From Nakamurella multipartita DSM 44233 (GTDB lineage Bacteria; Actinomycetota; Actinomycetes; Mycobacteriales; Nakamurellaceae), in NCBI RefSeq assembly GCF_000024365.1, contig NC_013235.1, positions 2,604,001 to 2,668,000 on the forward strand: a stretch of DNA of 64,000 nucleotides. Reading direction: 5' to 3'. A program made the translations under genes and the position numbers. The notes beneath the pieces were generated by a model. The model was given only the letters and a program-made list of their open reading frames with translations. It was not told where the DNA came from and ran no database searches. Below, piece by piece: positions 51,556-60,715 of this stretch. Positions within the stretch are counted from its first letter, which is position 1. Each line of letters opens with the position of its first letter.

Positions 51556-53051
51556 CCGGGCCGGACCATTCCACCCTGGTCGTCGCGGCCACCGTCGGAA
51601 CCGCCCATCGGGCCGTCGATTTCGAGGCGCTCGCGCCCGAGTTGCGGCCGGCGGCGCCGATCACCGACGCGGCCATGGCCCTGCTGGACGCGGCCGCGTT
51701 GACCGCCCTGGCCCGCCGCACCGAGCCGGCCGCCCCGCCGCGGCCGGCGACCGCGGTCACCCCCGATCCGTCGGCCGAGCCGCCCGCGGACCCACGACCC
51801 GTGGTGCCCGATGTCGTCCGGCAGGTGCTCAGCCGCGTGCACGACCAGCCGGAGATCCTGCTGGAGGCCCTGTCGTTGATCGACCGGGCCGGACTGCGGC
51901 TGCCGCCGGTGCTGCTGCCCGGGCTGCTGGAGGACCCCCGACCCGCGGTGGTGGCGGCCACCCGGGCGGTCGGCGGTCAGCTCGGCCGGCTGTTGATGAT
52001 CAAGAATCCGCGCTGGGCACCCCCGGCCGACCCCGACCCGGCCGACCGGACGCCCTGGCAGGAGGGCACGGTGGCCGAACGCGCCGGCTGGCTGCAGGCC
52101 CTGCGCCGGCAGGACCCGGCCGCCGCCCGCGAGGTGCTGGCCGCCGATTTCGACCGGGACGGCGCCGCCGCCCGGGCCGACCTGCTGGCCGTGCTGGCCG
52201 ACCGGCTCTCGCCCGCCGACCAGGACTTCCTGCTGGCCGCGGCGGGCGACCGCAGCCGGGTGGTGGTGGCCCGGGCGATCGAACTGCTGACCCGATTGCC
52301 GGATTCGCCGCTGCGCCGGGACATGCGCCGGCTGGCCGCCCGGCACCTGCAGATCGGCCGGAGGTTCCTGCGCCCCACGGTCACCGTCACCGTTCCGGTC
52401 GCGGCCGAGTTCGCGCCGTGGCCGGTTCCCGAGGGCGAGCCCTGGACGGCGGTGCTGGGCCGGATCGATCCGGCCGACTGGCCGGCCGTTTTCGGCGGTG
52501 ACCTGCTGGCGCTGATCGCCGACGACGCGCCGGAACTGCAGCCGCTGACGCCGGGGTTCCGGGAGGCCGCCCTGACCTTCCGGCATCCGGATCTGGCCCG
52601 GGTGCTGGTGTACCGGCGGCTGGCCGCGGCGACCGCGAAGGCCCCGCCGACCGTCGACCCGCCGATGTGGTCGGTGCTGACCCCGGCCGATGCGACCGAC
52701 CTGCTGGACCGGTTGCTGGCCGACCGCCGGGCCCGCGCCGACCAGGTGGCCACGGTCCTGGGCGCCGTGCCGGCGCCCTGGCCGCTGCCCTTCGCCCGCC
52801 GCCTGGCCGCCTGGTTGGCCGCCGGCGGGGTCGGCGCCGGCCCCGCCCCGCGGGCCCTGTGGGACCGTTGGGCCGCCGCGGCCGCCCGGCCCGACTGCCG
52901 GGCGCTGGCCGAGCTGGCTCGCACGCTGGCCGGCCAGGCCACCGGTGACCAGGCCTCCGCCCTGGTCACCCGGGCCGGGCGGGCCGCGAACCTGCTCACC
53001 CTGCGCGCCGTGCTGCACGAGACCCTTTGCCCCCCAGGAGGACACCAGTGA
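51552..53051 (+). CDS. DUF5691 helical-repeat protein
   Basis: A 499-aa protein with an N-terminal stretch (HSTLVVAATVGTAHRAVD), a Pro-rich linker, then many amphipathic helices in HEAT-like order (VAERAGWLQALRRQDPAAAREVLAADF, DRSRVVVARAIELLTRLPDSPL, FRHPDLARVLVYRRLA). It matches the DUF5691 family, whose role is unknown. Position and overlap on both sides place it in the same complex or pathway as the MoxR ATPase and VWA protein. HEAT-like repeats suggest a scaffold. Confidence 0.82.
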   Translation: MTGPDHSTLVVAATVGTAHRAVDFEALAPELRPAAPITDAAMALLDAAALTALARRTEPAAPPRPATAVTPDPSAEPPADPRPVVPDVVRQVLSRVHDQPEILLEALSLIDRAGLRLPPVLLPGLLEDPRPAVVAATRAVGGQLGRLLMIKNPRWAPPADPDPADRTPWQEGTVAERAGWLQALRRQDPAAAREVLAADFDRDGAAARADLLAVLADRLSPADQDFLLAAAGDRSRVVVARAIELLTRLPDSPLRRDMRRLAARHLQIGRRFLRPTVTVTVPVAAEFAPWPVPEGEPWTAVLGRIDPADWPAVFGGDLLALIADDAPELQPLTPGFREAALTFRHPDLARVLVYRRLAAATAKAPPTVDPPMWSVLTPADATDLLDRLLADRRARADQVATVLGAVPAPWPLPFARRLAAWLAAGGVGAGPAPRALWDRWAAAAARPDCRALAELARTLAGQATGDQASALVTRAGRAANLLTLRAVLHETLCPPGGHQ

Positions 53052-54136
53052 CCGAGGCCCCCGCCGTGCTGCGCCCGCACGCCGAGCAGCAGTTCGCCGC
53101 GGAGTTGACGGCCCTGGCCGCCGCCGACGACCGGCCGCGCCCGACGAACTGGCGGCTCTCGCCGTGGGCCGTGGTCACCTACCTGCTCGGCGGCACCGCC
53201 GGAGACACCGTGATCACCCCCAAGTACGTCGGGTCCCGGCGGTTGATCGAGGTCGCGGTGGCCACCGTGGCCACCGACCGGGCCCTGCTGCTGCTCGGCG
53301 TGCCCGGCACGGCCAAATCGTGGGTGTCCGAGCATCTGGCCGCCGCCATCAGCGGCGATTCGACCCTGCTCATCCAGGGCACCGCCGGCACCGCGGAGGA
53401 GGCCATCCGCTACGGCTGGAACTACGCCCGGCTGCTGGCCCAAGGACCGTCCGAGGCGGCCCTGGTGCCGTCGCCGGTGATGACGGCCATGCGCACCGGG
53501 GCGCTCGCCCGGATCGAGGAGCTGACCCGGCTGCCCTCCGACGTCCAGGACGCGCTGATCACCGTGCTGAGCGAGAAGACGCTGCCGATCCCCGAACTGG
53601 GCATCGAGGTGCAGGCCCGCCCCGGGTTCAACGTCATCGCCACCGCCAACGATCGAGATCGCGGCGTCAACGAGCTCTCCTCGGCCCTGCGCCGCCGGTT
53701 CAACACCGTCGTCTTGCCGTTGCCGGCCGGGGTGGACGAGGAGGTGGGCATCGTCGCCACCCGGGTGGCCGATCTCGGTCGCACCCTGGACCTGCCATCG
53801 GCCACCGACGCGGTGGCCGAGATCCGGCGGGTGGTCACGGTTTTCCGGGAGCTGCGGTCCGGGCTGACCGAGGACGGGCGGACCTCGCTCAAGGTGCCCA
53901 GCGGCAGCCTGTCCACGGCCGAGGCGATCTCGGTGGTCACCGGCGGCCTGGCCCTGGCCGCCCATTTCGGCGACGGGGTGCTGCGGGCCGCCGATGTCGC
54001 CGGCGGCATCCAGGGCGCGGTGGTCAAGGACCCGGTCGCCGACCGCATCGCCTGGACCGAATACCTGGAGACCGTCGTGCGGCAGCGCACCGAATGGCAC
54101 GACTTCTACCGGGCCTGCCGCGAGGTTGCCGGATGA
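53048..54136 (+). CDS. MoxR-type AAA+ ATPase
   Basis: A 362-aa AAA+ ATPase. Walker A is GVPGTAKSW, Walker B-like ALARIEELTRLPSDVQDALITVLSEKTLPIPEL, and sensor 1 is NVIATANDRDRGVNELSSALRRRF. The Walker B acidic pair is E-E instead of D-E, a feature I believe typical of this operon's subfamily. MoxR ATPases partner with VWA proteins in metal-insertion or chaperone-like remodelling. Starts with GTG at 53048, overlapping the DUF5691 stop, with AGGAGG just before, and ends overlapping the DUF5682 gene. Confidence 0.92.
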   Translation: MTEAPAVLRPHAEQQFAAELTALAAADDRPRPTNWRLSPWAVVTYLLGGTAGDTVITPKYVGSRRLIEVAVATVATDRALLLLGVPGTAKSWVSEHLAAAISGDSTLLIQGTAGTAEEAIRYGWNYARLLAQGPSEAALVPSPVMTAMRTGALARIEELTRLPSDVQDALITVLSEKTLPIPELGIEVQARPGFNVIATANDRDRGVNELSSALRRRFNTVVLPLPAGVDEEVGIVATRVADLGRTLDLPSATDAVAEIRRVVTVFRELRSGLTEDGRTSLKVPSGSLSTAEAISVVTGGLALAAHFGDGVLRAADVAGGIQGAVVKDPVADRIAWTEYLETVVRQRTEWHDFYRACREVAG

Positions 54137-56424
54137 GCGATCCGGTGGTGCGGGTGCTCGGCATCCGGCACCACGGGCCGGGTTCGGCCCGGGCCGTGCT
54201 GGCCACGTTGACGCAGTGGCAGCCGGACCGGGTGCTGATCGAAGGTCCGCCGGAGGCCGACGCGCTGGTCGGCTTCGCCGCCGACCCCGACCTGGTGCCG
54301 CCGGTGGCGTTGCTGGCCTACCGGCAGGACGATCCGGCCGCGTCCGCGTTCTGGCCGCTGGCCGTGTTCTCCCCGGAGTGGCAGGCGATGAGCTGGGCGG
54401 CGCGCCGGGGCGTGCCGGTCGCCTTCATGGATCTGCCCGCGGCGATGCTGCTGGCCCGGGACCGGCCCGATCCGGCCGCCGAATCCGCCGGCACCGGCGA
54501 TCGGGACGACGGGACAGCCGGTCCTGATGAGGAGAGCGTCCCGACGGCCGACGAGCCGACCGGCGCGGCGCCGACCGTGCGCACCGACCCCATCGCGCTA
54601 CTGGCCCGGGCCGCGGGGTACGACGACCCGGAACGGTGGTGGGAGGACGTGATCGAAAGTCGCCGGACCGTCGCCGGCGCGGACGGCCCGTTCGAGGCGG
54701 TCACCGAAGCGATGACCGCGGTGCGGGCGGACCGGCCCGAGACCGACGAGGTGACTTTGCGCCGAGAGGCGCACATGCGCAAGGTGCTTCGCGCCCAGCT
54801 CAAGACCGGGCCGCAGCGGGTGGCGGTGGTCTGCGGCGCCTGGCACGCGCCGGCGCTGGCCGGCACGCTGCCCGGCAAGGCCCCGACCGCCACCGCCGAC
54901 GCGGCCCTGCTGCGGGGGCGGCCGACCGCGAAGGTCACTCTCACCTGGGTGCCCTGGACCCACTCCCGGCTGGTCGCCGCGTCCGGGTACGGCGCCGGCA
55001 TCGACTCACCCGGCTGGTACCGGCACCTGTTCGTCACCGCCGAACACCCGCTGGAACGCTGGATGACGCTGACCGCCGGCGTGTTGCGCCGCCGCGACCT
55101 GCCCACCTCGACCGCGCACGTCATCGAGGCCGTCCGGCTGGCCCGGACCCTGGCCCACCTGCGGGACCGCCCGGAGCCCGGCCTGAGCGAAGTCATCGAC
55201 GCCACCCGCGCGGTGCTGTGCGAGGGCAGCGAGCTGGCCGTGGATTTCGTCCTGCGGGACGCGGTGGTCGGCGAGGAGCTGGGCCGGGTCCCCGACGCGG
55301 CGCCGACGGTGCCGCTGGATGCGGACCTGCGAGCGACCGCGCGAGCGCTGCGGCTCAAGTTCGACGCCGTCGCGCGGGAGGTCACCCTCGACCTGCGCGC
55401 GGCCACCGACCTCCGCAAATCCCACCTGTGGTGGCGGCTGGGCATCCTGGGCGTCGACTGGGCCGACCCCGCGGAGGTCGCCGGCACCGGCACCTTCAAG
55501 GAGGCCTGGACCCTGGCCTGGCGGCCGGAGCTGGCGGTCCGGTTGATCGAGGCATCCGTCTGGGGCACCACCATCCCGGCGGCCGCCGCTCGCCGGCTGG
55601 TCGACCGGGCCACCACCCTGGCCGCGTGTACCGCGGCCATCGCCGACTGCATCACCGCCGATCTGCCGGCCGCGATGACCGACCTGCTGGACCGGCTGGA
55701 TCGGCTGGCGGCCGGGACGGCAGACGTCAGCGCGCTGCTCGAGGCGCTGCCGGCGCTGGTCCGCGCCCAGCGGTACGGCACCGTCCGCGGCTCGGACACC
55801 GCCGCGGTGGCCACGGTCGCCCAGGCCGTGCTCATCCGGATCAGCGCGGGCCTGCCGGCGGCGCTGGGCGGGCTCGGCCCGGATGCGGCCCGGGAGATCC
55901 GCCAGCCACTGGAACGCACCCACGAGGTGGTGCCGCTGTTGCCCGAGGGACCGGCCCGGGACGGCTGGTACCGCGCCTTGGCCCAGGCCGGCGAACGGCA
56001 CGACCTGCCGGCGCTGCTGGCCGGCCGCATCGTCCGGCTGCTCATGGACGCCGGCCTGATGCCCCGCCCCGAGGCCGCCGACCGGCTGCACGCGGCCCTG
56101 TCGGGCGGCCCGACCGCGGCCGAGAAGGCGGAATGGGCCGAGGGTTTCACCGCCGGCGGAGCCTTGCTGCTGATCCACGACGACGCCCTGCTGGCCGTGC
56201 TGGACCGTTGGGTGCGCAGCCTGACCGACGAGGAGTTCCTGCAGGTCCTGCCGTTGCTGCGGCGCGGCTTCGGCACCTTCGCGCCGGCCGAACGAGGCAA
56301 CCTGCTGCTCGCCGCTCGCAGCCTGTCCGGGTCCGGCGGCGCCCCCACCCACGGCCCGGGCGTCGACCTGAGCCGGGCCGGGCCGGTGCTGGCGACGGCT
56401 CGACGGCTGCTGGGGACGAGCTGA
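54133..56424 (+). CDS. DUF5682 family protein (possible TraB/EreA-like fold)
   Basis: A 763-aa protein. The N-terminal part reads VRVLGIRHHGPGSARAVLATL, PDRVLIEGPPEADALVGF, and later REAHMRKVLRAQL and VAVVCGAWHAPALAG. This set of G-x-x-H, E-G-P, R-x-x-H-M and W-H-A patterns resembles the metal-dependent TraB/EreA/Tiki-type fold, which I offer as an inference. The C-terminal 400 residues are helical and unknown. A low-complexity Asp/Glu-rich insert lies near residues 115-145. ATGA overlap with the ATPase; the last base of the stop is shared with the VWA gene. Confidence 0.85.
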   Translation: MSDPVVRVLGIRHHGPGSARAVLATLTQWQPDRVLIEGPPEADALVGFAADPDLVPPVALLAYRQDDPAASAFWPLAVFSPEWQAMSWAARRGVPVAFMDLPAAMLLARDRPDPAAESAGTGDRDDGTAGPDEESVPTADEPTGAAPTVRTDPIALLARAAGYDDPERWWEDVIESRRTVAGADGPFEAVTEAMTAVRADRPETDEVTLRREAHMRKVLRAQLKTGPQRVAVVCGAWHAPALAGTLPGKAPTATADAALLRGRPTAKVTLTWVPWTHSRLVAASGYGAGIDSPGWYRHLFVTAEHPLERWMTLTAGVLRRRDLPTSTAHVIEAVRLARTLAHLRDRPEPGLSEVIDATRAVLCEGSELAVDFVLRDAVVGEELGRVPDAAPTVPLDADLRATARALRLKFDAVAREVTLDLRAATDLRKSHLWWRLGILGVDWADPAEVAGTGTFKEAWTLAWRPELAVRLIEASVWGTTIPAAAARRLVDRATTLAACTAAIADCITADLPAAMTDLLDRLDRLAAGTADVSALLEALPALVRAQRYGTVRGSDTAAVATVAQAVLIRISAGLPAALGGLGPDAAREIRQPLERTHEVVPLLPEGPARDGWYRALAQAGERHDLPALLAGRIVRLLMDAGLMPRPEAADRLHAALSGGPTAAEKAEWAEGFTAGGALLLIHDDALLAVLDRWVRSLTDEEFLQVLPLLRRGFGTFAPAERGNLLLAARSLSGSGGAPTHGPGVDLSRAGPVLATARRLLGTS

Positions 56425-57605
56425 TGACCGGCATCGAGGAGGGGGAGCGGCTGCGCCGCTGGCGGCTGCTGGTCGGCGACGATCCCGCCACCGACCCCGG
56501 GTCCACGGTGAGCCTGTCGGCCGACGACCGCCGGATCGACGGCGCCTTGGCCGCGGTCTACGACGACCAGGGGCCGCCGGAGCCCGGCGCGAAGCGGTCG
56601 GCCGGCCTGGGCTCCTCGGCGCCCCGGGTGGTCGGGTGGCTGGGCGACATCCGCTCCTACTTCCCGTCCACCGTGGTCCAGGTGATGCAACGGGACGCGG
56701 TGGACCGGCTCCGGCTGCACCAGCTGCTGCTGGAACCGGAACTGCTGGACGCGGTCGAGCCGGACGTGAACCTGGTGGCCACGCTGATCGGGATGAGCCG
56801 GCTGCTGCCGGAGCGGTCCCGGGCCACCGCCCGCACGGTGGTCGCGCGGGTCGTCCGGCAGATCGAGGACCGGATCGCCGACCGCACCACCGCCGCGGTG
56901 CAGGGCGCGTTGAACCGGTCGGCCCGCACCCAGCGACCGCGCCGGGCCAGCGACATCGACTGGCCCCGAACCATTTCCGCGAATCTCAAACACTGGCTGC
57001 CGGAGCAGCGGACCGTCGTGCCGGAGCGGCTGGTCGGCTACGGGCGGCGGCAGAACATGGTGCAGCGCAGTGTCGTGGTGGCCATCGACCAATCCGGGTC
57101 GATGGCCGAGTCGGTCGTCTACGCCTCGATCTTCGGGGCGGTGATGGCCTCCCTGCGGGCGCTGCGAACCTCGCTGGTGGTCTTCGACACGGCCGTGGTC
57201 GACCTGACCGATCAACTGCACGACCCGGTCGAGGTGCTGTTCGGCACCCAACTGGGTGGCGGTACCGACATCAACGCCGCGGTGGCCTACTGCCAGGACC
57301 TGATCAGCACGCCGGCCGACACCATCTTCGTGCTCATTTCCGACCTGTACGAGGGTGGGATCGCCGGTGAGCTGGTCCGGCGGATGAACGCGATGAAGCT
57401 GGCCGGGGTGCAGGTCATCGCCCTGCTGGCCCTGTCCGACTCCGGCGCCCCGTCCTACGACCGGGAGCACGCGGCCGCGCTGGAGGCGATCGGCGTGCCC
57501 GCCTTCGCCTGCACTCCGGATGCCTTTCCCGACCTGCTGGCCTGCGCCATCCAGCGCGGTGACGTCGCCGCGTGGGCCCACCGGTACCGGGCGGAATCGG
57601 GCTGA
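56424..57605 (+). CDS. VWA-domain protein
   Basis: A 393-aa protein with a helical N-terminal half and a C-terminal von Willebrand A domain. The MIDAS metal site is complete: DQSGSMAES, GGGTDI and LISDLYEG. It has no transmembrane segment or signal peptide, so it acts in the cytoplasm. VWA partners of MoxR ATPases typically bind the client or metal-inserted target. Its ATG shares one base with the DUF5682 stop (TGATG). Final gene of the operon; about 100 bp separates it from sppA. Confidence 0.93.
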   Translation: MTGIEEGERLRRWRLLVGDDPATDPGSTVSLSADDRRIDGALAAVYDDQGPPEPGAKRSAGLGSSAPRVVGWLGDIRSYFPSTVVQVMQRDAVDRLRLHQLLLEPELLDAVEPDVNLVATLIGMSRLLPERSRATARTVVARVVRQIEDRIADRTTAAVQGALNRSARTQRPRRASDIDWPRTISANLKHWLPEQRTVVPERLVGYGRRQNMVQRSVVVAIDQSGSMAESVVYASIFGAVMASLRALRTSLVVFDTAVVDLTDQLHDPVEVLFGTQLGGGTDINAAVAYCQDLISTPADTIFVLISDLYEGGIAGELVRRMNAMKLAGVQVIALLALSDSGAPSYDREHAAALEAIGVPAFACTPDAFPDLLACAIQRGDVAAWAHRYRAESG

Positions 57606-57707
57606 CCGGACCAGGATCGCAGCCGTGGCCGCACGGGTGGGGGCAGGATGGCCGCGACCGCCGCCACGGCCGGGACCGCCCCGGCGGCCGGCCCGTAGGT
57701 TGGGCTG

Positions 57708-59393
57708 ATGGCACGCATCACGGTCCCGCATCGGCGGCGGATCCTGCTCGAACTGGACCTGTCCACCGCCCCCGTCGAGCTCGATCCGGCCGAGCCGCTG
57801 GCCCGGCTGCGGCAGCGGGGGCGCCGCGATCTGCGGGCCACCCTGCGCGCGCTGCACGAGGCGGCCGACGACCCCCGGGTCGTCGGCCTGGTCGCCCGGG
57901 TCGGCGGGCCGCTGCCCTGGTCGGTCATGCAGGAACTGCGCGCCGGGGTGCGGGCTTTCGCCGCCGGCGGCAAACCGACGCTGGCCTGGGCGCAGACCTT
58001 CGCCGAGCAGCCCGGTGCGATGGCCGGCTACGTGCTGGCCACCGCGTTCGATGAGCTGTGGCTGCAACCCGGCGGTGAGGTCGGCCTGCTGGGAGTGGCG
58101 CTGGAGACCACCTTCCTGCGCGGATCGCTGGACAAGCTGGGCCTGCAGCCCCAACTGGACCAGCGGCACGAGTACAAGAACGCGGCCGACACGATCATGC
58201 GGACCGAGTACACCCGGGCCCACCGGGAGGCGCTGGACCGGGTCGTGGGCTCGGTGTTCGACGACGCCGTCGAGGCCATCGCCCAGGGTCGCCGGCTGGA
58301 TCCCGCGCAGGTCCGCACGCTCGTCGACGGCGGGCCGACGCTGGCCCCGGCCGCCCGGGACGCCGGCCTGGTCGACCGGCTCGGCTACCGCGACGAGGCG
58401 CTGGCGGCGATGCGGGTGCGGGTCGGTGACGAGCCCGAACTGCTCTTCGCCGACCGCTGGCGGCCCCGGCGGCGGCCCCTGCGGATCGTCGGCGGGACCC
58501 TGGGCCGGCCGGGTCGCCGTGGTCATGTCGCCCTGGTGACCATCCAGGGCACCATCGATTCCGGACGCTCCCGACGGGGACTGATGGGCCGGACGGCGGG
58601 CAGTGACACGGTCGGCGCCGCGCTGCGGGCGGCCGCCGCGGACGAGCGGGCCCGGGCCGTCGTCCTGCGGGTGGATTCCCCAGGCGGCTCCGCGGTGGCC
58701 TCCGAGACCATCTGGCGAGAGGTCTGCCTGCTCCAGCGGGCCAAGCCGGTCATCGTCGCCATGGGCGCCGTCGCGGCCTCCGGCGGGTACTACGTGGCCT
58801 GCCCGGCCGACCGGATCGTCGCCCTGCCGGCCACCCTGACCGGGTCCATCGGGGTGTTCGGCGGCAAGGTCGTGGTGCAGGAACTGATGACCCGGCTCGG
58901 GCTGTCCGCCGGGTCGGTCCAGCGCGGGGCGCACGCGCGGATGTTCTCCTCCCGGCGACCCTTCGACGAGGACGAGAAGACCAACCTGGCCGCCGGTCTG
59001 GATGCGATCTACGACGACTTCGTGGGCAAGGTGGCCCAGGGCCGCGGCCGGTCCACCGGCCAGATCGAGGCGGTCGCCCGGGGCCGGGTGTGGACCGGCC
59101 GGGACGCGGTTGCGGCCGGCCTGGTCGACGAGCTCGGCGGTCTGCGGGACGCGGTGCGGCTGGCCCGGGCGCGGGGTGGGCTGGCGCCGGACGCGCCGGT
59201 GCGACCGGCCATCCGGCTCGGCCCGCTCGCCCGGTTCGGCCGGCCCCGCAACTCGGCCGACCCGCGCGCGTCGACCGGTTCCGGGCTCCCCGGGATCCCC
59301 GACCGAACCGCCGATCTGGGTGCCGAATTGGGCGCGCTGCTCGGACTGCCCGCGGCGGCCACGCTGCGGATGCCGCCGCTACGGCTGTGCTGA
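57708..59393 (+). CDS. sppA: SppA-type signal peptide peptidase
   Basis: A 561-aa two-domain S49 peptidase of the 67K type. The N-terminal domain carries the Lys base (EYKNAAD, K157) and the C-terminal domain the nucleophile Ser (VAASGGYYVAC, S358); TGSIGVFGGK and LVDELGGLRDAV are conserved too. Unlike many SppA proteins it has no N-terminal membrane anchor (it starts MARITVPHRRRILLELDL), so it is likely a cytoplasmic or peripheral form. It cleaves signal peptides left in the membrane, in the family. Its last 15 bp overlap the convergent PucR gene. Confidence 0.9.
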   Translation: MARITVPHRRRILLELDLSTAPVELDPAEPLARLRQRGRRDLRATLRALHEAADDPRVVGLVARVGGPLPWSVMQELRAGVRAFAAGGKPTLAWAQTFAEQPGAMAGYVLATAFDELWLQPGGEVGLLGVALETTFLRGSLDKLGLQPQLDQRHEYKNAADTIMRTEYTRAHREALDRVVGSVFDDAVEAIAQGRRLDPAQVRTLVDGGPTLAPAARDAGLVDRLGYRDEALAAMRVRVGDEPELLFADRWRPRRRPLRIVGGTLGRPGRRGHVALVTIQGTIDSGRSRRGLMGRTAGSDTVGAALRAAAADERARAVVLRVDSPGGSAVASETIWREVCLLQRAKPVIVAMGAVAASGGYYVACPADRIVALPATLTGSIGVFGGKVVVQELMTRLGLSAGSVQRGAHARMFSSRRPFDEDEKTNLAAGLDAIYDDFVGKVAQGRGRSTGQIEAVARGRVWTGRDAVAAGLVDELGGLRDAVRLARARGGLAPDAPVRPAIRLGPLARFGRPRNSADPRASTGSGLPGIPDRTADLGAELGALLGLPAAATLRMPPLRLC

Positions 59394-60632
59394 AGCGGGT
59401 ACGTCCGGCGACGGGTGGACCAGCGCGACCGTCAACGCCGCCACCTGGTCCGGATCGGTGAGCCGGTCCCCGAACAGTTCGCGCAGCTGCCCGACCCGGT
59501 AGCGGACCGTCTGCGGATGGACGTGCAGCGCCTGGGCGATCTCATCGCGCCGACCCTGATACAGCAGCCAGGCCCGCAGGGTCTCCACCAGCCGGTCGAT
59601 CGATGCCGGCCGCTGGTCGGCCAGCGGGGCCAGCACCCGGCTGCGCAGGTCGGCCAGCGCGTCCGGATCGGCGGTCACCACCAGCGCGGTGAGCTGCTCC
59701 TCGGTGTCCACCAGCCCGCCGGCCGGGGTCAGCCCCAGCCGCCGGGCCCGCAGCACCCGTTGGTACGAGAGCTGAGCCAAGGCCCAGGGTTTGGCCGGGC
59801 CGAGGCAGGCGCCCAGGCCGCGCAGCACGCCCACGATCGCGGCCCGGCCGGGTCCGTCGGCGTCCGGCACCAGCAACACGGTCAGGTCGGACTGCTCGTC
59901 CGGCGGCACCCCCGGCAGCTCGTCCAGGCGCAGCGTCCGGTCGTCCAGGCTGGTCACCGCGCGCGGCGCGTGCCCGGTGGGCAGCAGGACGGCGGCCAGG
60001 GTGGCCGGCGGCCGCCAGCCGGCGCGTTCGGCGTGCTCGGTCAGCCGGCCGGCGGGCTCGCCCGCCAGTACCGCGCGGACCAGCAGGTTCAGGTACCGCT
60101 CGCGGACCCGCCCGGTGGTGGCCAGCTCGTCGGAGTGTCCGGCCGCGCTGGCCGCCGAGAGCTCGTCGATGTAGGCGAAGACGAGTTCGGCGAAGCGGGC
60201 CATGGTCGCCGCCTGCACCCCGGTCTCCACCGCGGTGCGAGAGAACTGGCGCCAGGACTCCCGCGCGCCGATCCGGTAGGCGGCCAGCAGCGCCTCCATC
60301 GACCGGCCGGCCCGGGCCTCCCCCCGGCCCAGGGCGTAGGCGCCCTCCAGGGCCGGGGCCAGCGGGCTCTCGGTGGACCGGGCGGCCGAGCGACCCGCCC
60401 ACTTGAGGAAGCCGCCCAGGGCCAGCTCCACGGCCGAGCGGATGTTCACCCCGATCGGTCCGGACAGCGCGTCGGTGTAGGCCGGGACCTGCACGATGAT
60501 GGACTGCACGGTCTGCTCGGCGACCTCCGGCAACCGGGAGCGCAGCAGGGACAGGGTCGGCAGGCCCAGATCCAGCTCGGCGGTCGCGATGGTCGCGCTG
60601 AGCGCCCCGGGAGGCGTGCTGCTGGTCGTCAC
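59379..60632 (-). CDS. PucR/CdaR-type transcriptional regulator
   Basis: A 417-aa protein. A long helical sensor region (LPEVAEQTVQSIIVQVPAY, EARAGRSMEALLAAYRIGARESWRQF) is followed by a GGDEF-like central part and a C-terminal HTH_30 (LVETLRAWLLYQGRRDEIAQALHVHPQTVRYRVGQLRELFGD) as in PucR/CdaR. Related regulators sit beside ferredoxin reductase and desaturase genes in actinobacteria, as here, so it probably controls that divergent pair. I chose GTG 60632, right beside the palindrome; an upstream start is possible but adds an atypical tail. Confidence 0.87.
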   Translation of the reverse strand: MTTSSTPPGALSATIATAELDLGLPTLSLLRSRLPEVAEQTVQSIIVQVPAYTDALSGPIGVNIRSAVELALGGFLKWAGRSAARSTESPLAPALEGAYALGRGEARAGRSMEALLAAYRIGARESWRQFSRTAVETGVQAATMARFAELVFAYIDELSAASAAGHSDELATTGRVRERYLNLLVRAVLAGEPAGRLTEHAERAGWRPPATLAAVLLPTGHAPRAVTSLDDRTLRLDELPGVPPDEQSDLTVLLVPDADGPGRAAIVGVLRGLGACLGPAKPWALAQLSYQRVLRARRLGLTPAGGLVDTEEQLTALVVTADPDALADLRSRVLAPLADQRPASIDRLVETLRAWLLYQGRRDEIAQALHVHPQTVRYRVGQLRELFGDRLTDPDQVAALTVALVHPSPDVPASAQP

Positions 60633-60649
60633 TTGTTCGCTCCGAACAA
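60633..60649. promoter_or_regulatory. 17-bp palindrome, candidate PucR-type operator
   Basis: TTGTTCG CTC CGAACAA is a perfect 7-bp inverted repeat touching the chosen regulator start and lying 67 bp upstream of the ferredoxin reductase start. In a divergent gap of 83 bp it is well placed for autoregulation and control of the desaturase pair. Confidence 0.55.
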
Positions 60650-60715
60650 TGCAAAGGTCTTTTTTCACTTCACGGACTCATGAAATTAGCCGTCCCTGAC
60701 AGGCACAGTAGACCC

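Noticed and set aside
54318..58934. A 1538-aa open frame on the minus strand
   Set aside because: It is antisense to the DUF5682, VWA and SppA genes, which have clear motifs. Low-complexity Arg/Ser/Pro content is typical of shadow frames at high GC.
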